Below, piece by piece: positions 7,827-9,699 of a stretch of DNA of 9,699 bases. Source of the stretch: Planctomycetota bacterium (GTDB lineage Bacteria > Planctomycetota > Phycisphaerae > UBA1845 > PWPN01); contig CP070790.1 of the NCBI GenBank assembly GCA_020346805.1, positions 1,345,426 to 1,355,124 of the forward strand, in the 5' to 3' direction. The notes beneath the pieces were generated by a model. The model saw only the letters and a list, made by a program, of their open reading frames with translations, was not told the origin of the DNA and ran no database searches. Made by a program: the position numbers and the translations under genes. Numbering within the stretch: position 1 is the first letter of the stretch; the number at the start of each line of letters is the position of its first letter.

Positions 7827-8747
7827 CTAGTCGATCCTTAATTTCGATTTTTCAATAATGTCCAATGCAACTTCCGAATCACCGTCGGCACAGATCTCGA
7901 AACCTCGTAATCCGCTGAACGAAGATAGTCGTTCGATGGTTTCGAGCGCTATTTCTATCCCCATGCTGCGCTGGCCTCCCTTGCCGGATTTCGACGCAAT
8001 ACGTTCGAGCAAAGCTTCCGGCACCATGGGACACGGGGACCGGCTGGCATACGCCTCGGCCTCTGATGCGTCGATCAAAGGTCGAATACCGGCAATAATG
8101 GCCGACTGCTCATGAATGCCCCGGCGGGTAATCTCATTCCACCACGTCTCGAAGCGATCGATATCAAAAATCGGTTGTGTGATTAAAAACTTCGCTCCAG
8201 CCGATACCTTCTTGGCCAGTCGAAGAACCTGGATATCCAGCGGATCCGCATACGGCGAAGCCACCGCTCCCAGACAAAGAGGTGCAGCTCCATTTATTCC
8301 TTCTGCCCCGATTATCGAAGCATCGTTTGCCAAACCGGCATAGGTCTGAAGCAGTTGAATCGAATCTATGTCGTATACATTCCTCGCCGCCCGAAAATCG
8401 CCAAGGATCTGGTGCTTCCCACTGGTGCATAACACATTTCCGATGCCCAGCCCCTGCGCACCAAGATATGTGGATACCAATGCGATGCGATTCTGGTCCC
8501 GAGTCACAACATGCAGAATAGGCTCGATACCCTCCGAGTTTACCAGCGAGGCCGCAGCCAACGCCGACATACACACCCTCTCCTGATTGTCACTGATCCC
8601 CAAGGCATGAACCTTGCCAACCAAACACCTGGCCGCCGCAAGCAAAGGGGTAGGATCGCCGCTCTGGGGCGGCGACATTTCAACGACAAGAATCCGTTTG
8701 CCGGATTCAATTTGCTTCTGTAATTCCGTCTTCTTGTATTCCATCAT
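7827..8747 (-). CDS. metF: MetF-like 5,10-methylenetetrahydrofolate reductase
   Basis: 306 residues with the MTHFR TIM-barrel pattern: catalytic-type E23 in VVEMSPP, LHVVTRDQN, NVLCTSG, VYDIDSIQLL, FLITQPIFD (Q191) and AGIRPL. The family binds FAD and converts methylene-THF to methyl-THF. This form resembles short bacterial MetF proteins that work with partner proteins rather than binding NADH themselves. Odd: the position that is usually Asp in the TGD/RGD motif (Asp120 in E. coli MetF, my alignment) is Lys111 in TSGKHQ; codon AAG is clear. The N-terminus has two ATG codons in tandem (8747 and 8744) behind AGGTAGGA; spacing favours either. No MetV gene is visible nearby. The setting between mvhD and hdr genes recalls the Moorella MetF-Hdr-MvhD group. 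The TAG stop is followed 2 bases later by the next start. Confidence 0.9.
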   Translation of the reverse strand: MMEYKKTELQKQIESGKRILVVEMSPPQSGDPTPLLAAARCLVGKVHALGISDNQERVCMSALAAASLVNSEGIEPILHVVTRDQNRIALVSTYLGAQGLGIGNVLCTSGKHQILGDFRAARNVYDIDSIQLLQTYAGLANDASIIGAEGINGAAPLCLGAVASPYADPLDIQVLRLAKKVSAGAKFLITQPIFDIDRFETWWNEITRRGIHEQSAIIAGIRPLIDASEAEAYASRSPCPMVPEALLERIASKSGKGGQRSMGIEIALETIERLSSFSGLRGFEICADGDSEVALDIIEKSKLRID

Positions 8748-8800
8748 TTCCTACCTGATACAACACCGACAGAAAGCCGGAAAATAACAGCTCCCTGCCT
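8748..8800 (-). other. Spacer between mvhD-like gene and metF
   Basis: 53 non-coding bases, the longest gap inside the cluster. It contains the AGGTAGGA ribosome-binding stretch of metF. I see no terminator hairpin with a T run and no clear promoter, so read-through from the mvhD-like gene is expected. Confidence 0.6.
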
Positions 8801-9244
8801 TCAACCATTATCTGACTGCTGTTTACAAAAACGTGTATGGATTGAAGTTTCTCCTAACATACAAAACCGCTCAATCACTTCGCGAATCCTTTTTTCTAAC
8901 CGATCGAATGTGTCGTCCGGGGAACTATGCAGCAGCTCGATGCGCTCGGGCTCAAGACCGATCTCCGAAAGCAGTCGTTGCACGGTACGCATTCGAACTT
9001 CGGCGCGGTAGTTACCCTGGGCCAACCGACATTCCCCTTCGGGGCATGATACTATACACAAACCGGAAGCGCCCCCCTCAAACGTGTGCATCAGGTATTG
9101 GCCGTCTATCTTCCCACTGCAGGGAACTTCTCGCACCAGAACACGAGCACCGCTCTGTGTCCACTGGCTCGGCAAACGCCCCCCCTGAGGAATACAATTG
9201 CTGCAAATATGGACTACCACATCCGGTTGTATAGGCTCCGACAT
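8801..9244 (-). CDS. mvhD: MvhD-like [2Fe-2S] electron-transfer subunit (hydrogenase iron-sulfur subunit family)
   Basis: 147 residues, the usual MvhD length. Family landmarks: HICSNC (C14, C17), VPCSGKID (C42), a region of small residues, then CPEGEC (C67, C72) followed by GN..AE and a helical half. In MvhD these cysteines ligate a [2Fe-2S] cluster that passes electrons between a partner oxidoreductase and HdrA. No hydrogenase genes (mvhA, mvhG) are in the window, so the partner is more likely one of the flavoproteins encoded downstream (inference). Extra cysteines C63, C128 and C140 are not part of the known motif. ATG at 9244 has AAGGGA 6 bases upstream (9251-9256). It is the first gene of the cluster and is separated from metF by 53 bases, the only real spacer in the cluster. 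Confidence 0.9.
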   Translation of the reverse strand: MSEPIQPDVVVHICSNCIPQGGRLPSQWTQSGARVLVREVPCSGKIDGQYLMHTFEGGASGLCIVSCPEGECRLAQGNYRAEVRMRTVQRLLSEIGLEPERIELLHSSPDDTFDRLEKRIREVIERFCMLGETSIHTRFCKQQSDNG

Positions 9245-9259
9245 AATCTTTCCCTTGTC

Positions 9260-9297
9260 TTTGGCGCAAATACGCGGGGCGCCTAACGTGAGCCAAA
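9260..9297 (-). promoter_or_regulatory. Alternative hairpins just upstream of the mvhD-like start
   Basis: In the leader RNA GGCGC (9279-9283) can pair with GCGCC (9263-9267), and TTTGGC (9292-9297) can pair with GCCAAA (9260-9265). The two pairings share bases 9263-9265, so they compete. They end only a few bases before the ribosome-binding stretch at 9251-9256, so they could tune translation of the first gene. No known riboswitch class is recognised. Confidence 0.3.
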
Positions 9298-9355
9298 ACT
9301 AAAGTGATACTGATCCCGCACCGATCCTGCAAAGTTCAGAACCGCTATATCCATC

Positions 9356-9370
9356 ATTATTACTAATAAT
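9356..9370. repeat. Perfect 7-bp inverted repeat in the leader (ATTATTA-C-TAATAAT)
   Basis: Two 7-base arms with a one-base centre. It contains ATTACTAATA (9359-9368), which recurs in inverted orientation at 9427-9436 over the -10 box. Such a pair could be sites for one dimeric regulator. In AT-rich DNA a chance origin is possible. Confidence 0.4.
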
Positions 9371-9425
9371 TCCATAAGGTCTCATTTTTATAATTCATAA
9401 GCATTACTTATCTTGTTATATCGTA

Positions 9426-9454
9426 ATATTAGTAATTATTGGAATAGATTTCAA
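9426..9454 (-). promoter_or_regulatory. Sigma-70-type promoter candidate for the cluster
   Basis: On the minus strand TTGAAA (9449-9454) is followed by a 17-base spacer and TAATAT (9426-9431). These match TTGACA at 5 of 6 and TATAAT at 4 of 6 positions, with ideal spacing. Transcription would begin near 9418-9420 and give a leader of about 175 bases before the mvhD-like ATG at 9244. The surrounding DNA is AT-rich, which raises the chance of fortuitous matches. Confidence 0.5.
9427..9436. promoter_or_regulatory. Operator-like half of a paired element overlapping the -10 box
   Basis: TATTAGTAAT is the exact reverse complement of ATTACTAATA at 9359-9368, centre-to-centre about 68 bases apart. 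Its position over the -10 box would suit repression. Regulator unknown; inference only. Confidence 0.3.
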
Positions 9455-9469
9455 GACTTCAAGGATAGA

Positions 9470-9531
9470 AAAAGACGACCTGATCACGAAGTGACCAACC
9501 AATCAGATCGGTTCCTGACCGAACCGGTATC
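9470..9531 (-). terminator. Possible terminator of an upstream minus-strand gene
   Basis: Read on the minus strand: CGGTTC-6 nt-GAACCG hairpin (9509-9526), then a second imperfect hairpin with outer arms CTGAT/ATCAG (9480-9484, 9502-9506) and an inner TCAC-TTC-GTGA stem, then GTCGTCTTTTTC. A structured stretch followed by a short T run suits an intrinsic terminator for a gene outside the window, upstream of the promoter at 9426-9454. The second stem is imperfect and the T run short. Confidence 0.35.
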
Positions 9532-9629
9532 GAAAAGTATCCTAATTAGAACATGCATTGTTAGTGCCCGAGAAACTTTTTTTAAATAATAATTTACCTC
9601 ACAATAACAAAAAAACGCCTAAAATGGTT

Positions 9630-9656
9630 ACGAAATAAAAAACGGATTTATTTCGT
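9630..9656. repeat. 10-bp inverted repeat with 7-base loop
   Basis: CGAAATAAA (9631-9639) is exactly mirrored by TTTATTTCG (9647-9655), and one more A-T pair extends it on the outside. It could be a weak hairpin, terminator element or protein site. No function can be assigned. Confidence 0.4.
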
Positions 9657-9699
9657 GATTAGGTATATAGCAAAAAGAACCGGTGCAGAAAAATTACAC

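Larger units (their letters stand above)
9245..9699. other. AT-rich non-coding region upstream of the cluster
   Basis: 455 bases with no convincing gene on either strand. The part beyond about 9340 is clearly more AT-rich than the coding DNA. It holds the promoter candidate, the paired inverted repeats, the leader hairpins, a possible terminator and a 10-bp inverted repeat listed separately. No tRNA, rRNA, CRISPR or insertion-sequence end was recognised. Confidence 0.7.

Noticed and set aside
8164..8574. 136-residue minus-strand frame inside metF in another frame
   Set aside because: Low-complexity Gly/Cys/Ser-rich translation fully inside a well-supported MetF frame.
8833..9234. 133-residue plus-strand frame opposite the mvhD-like gene
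   Set aside because: It is the antisense shadow of a protein with clear MvhD cysteine motifs.
9078..9332. 84-residue minus-strand frame overlapping the mvhD-like start
   Set aside because: Out of frame with the MvhD motifs and without its own ribosome-binding stretch or recognisable domain.
9283..9357. Possible 24-residue leader peptide frame on the minus strand (starting MMDIAVLN)
   Set aside because: No ribosome-binding stretch precedes it, there is no amino-acid run typical of attenuation peptides, and its end overlaps the leader hairpin by chance-level arrangement.
9245..9699. CRISPR array, tRNA or insertion-sequence end
   Set aside because: No regularly spaced repeats, no cloverleaf pattern and no transposase remnant; only isolated short inverted repeats are present.

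Overview
The window holds one long, tightly packed minus-strand gene cluster, read from about 9420 down through position 1. It has eight genes and runs off the left edge of the window. The first gene is preceded by a 455-base AT-rich non-coding region with a good sigma-70-type promoter candidate. Gene order in the direction of transcription is: MvhD-like iron-sulfur protein; MetF-like methylenetetrahydrofolate reductase; a degenerate ferredoxin/FMN glutamate-synthase-like protein; a ferredoxin/FMN glutamate synthase core; a class II amidotransferase fused to a GXGXG domain; HdrC; HdrB; and an HdrA-type flavoprotein fragment fused to a NuoE-like [2Fe-2S] domain (partial). Most junctions are stop/start overlaps or gaps of 2 bases, so the genes are almost certainly co-transcribed and translationally coupled.

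The protein families (HdrABC, MvhD, MetF, many low-potential Fe-S clusters) point to a strict anaerobe with folate-based C1 metabolism. Folate-type MetF and a NuoE-like domain fit a bacterium better than a methanogen. Coding DNA has moderate GC and the intergenic DNA is visibly AT-rich. I cannot name the phylum from sequence alone.

The set mvhD-metF-hdrCBA resembles the Moorella-type MetF/Hdr/MvhD association, where Hdr-like proteins are proposed to link methylene-THF reduction to flavin-based electron bifurcation. Here that set is split by three genes that together supply all the domains of a glutamate synthase large subunit (glutaminase, FMN/[3Fe-4S] synthase core, GXGXG barrel), plus an extra FMN-domain paralog that has lost the catalytic loops. 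No GltD-type NAD(P)H subunit and no MetV are visible. The HdrA-NuoE fusion is a candidate electron entry point instead. The testable idea is a multi-subunit flavin/Fe-S complex that shares electrons between pyridine nucleotide or ferredoxin, one-carbon reduction and glutamate synthesis. That is inference from synteny; each protein family assignment rests on motifs seen directly.

Region by region: 1-722 hdrA-nuoE fusion (C-terminus outside window); 719-1615 hdrB; 1612-2169 hdrC; 2172-4841 amidotransferase/GXGXG; 4841-6415 glutamate synthase core; 6418-7824 degenerate paralog; 7827-8747 metF; 8748-8800 short spacer; 8801-9244 mvhD-like; 9245-9699 leader, promoter, inverted repeats and hairpins. 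No plus-strand gene is credible.
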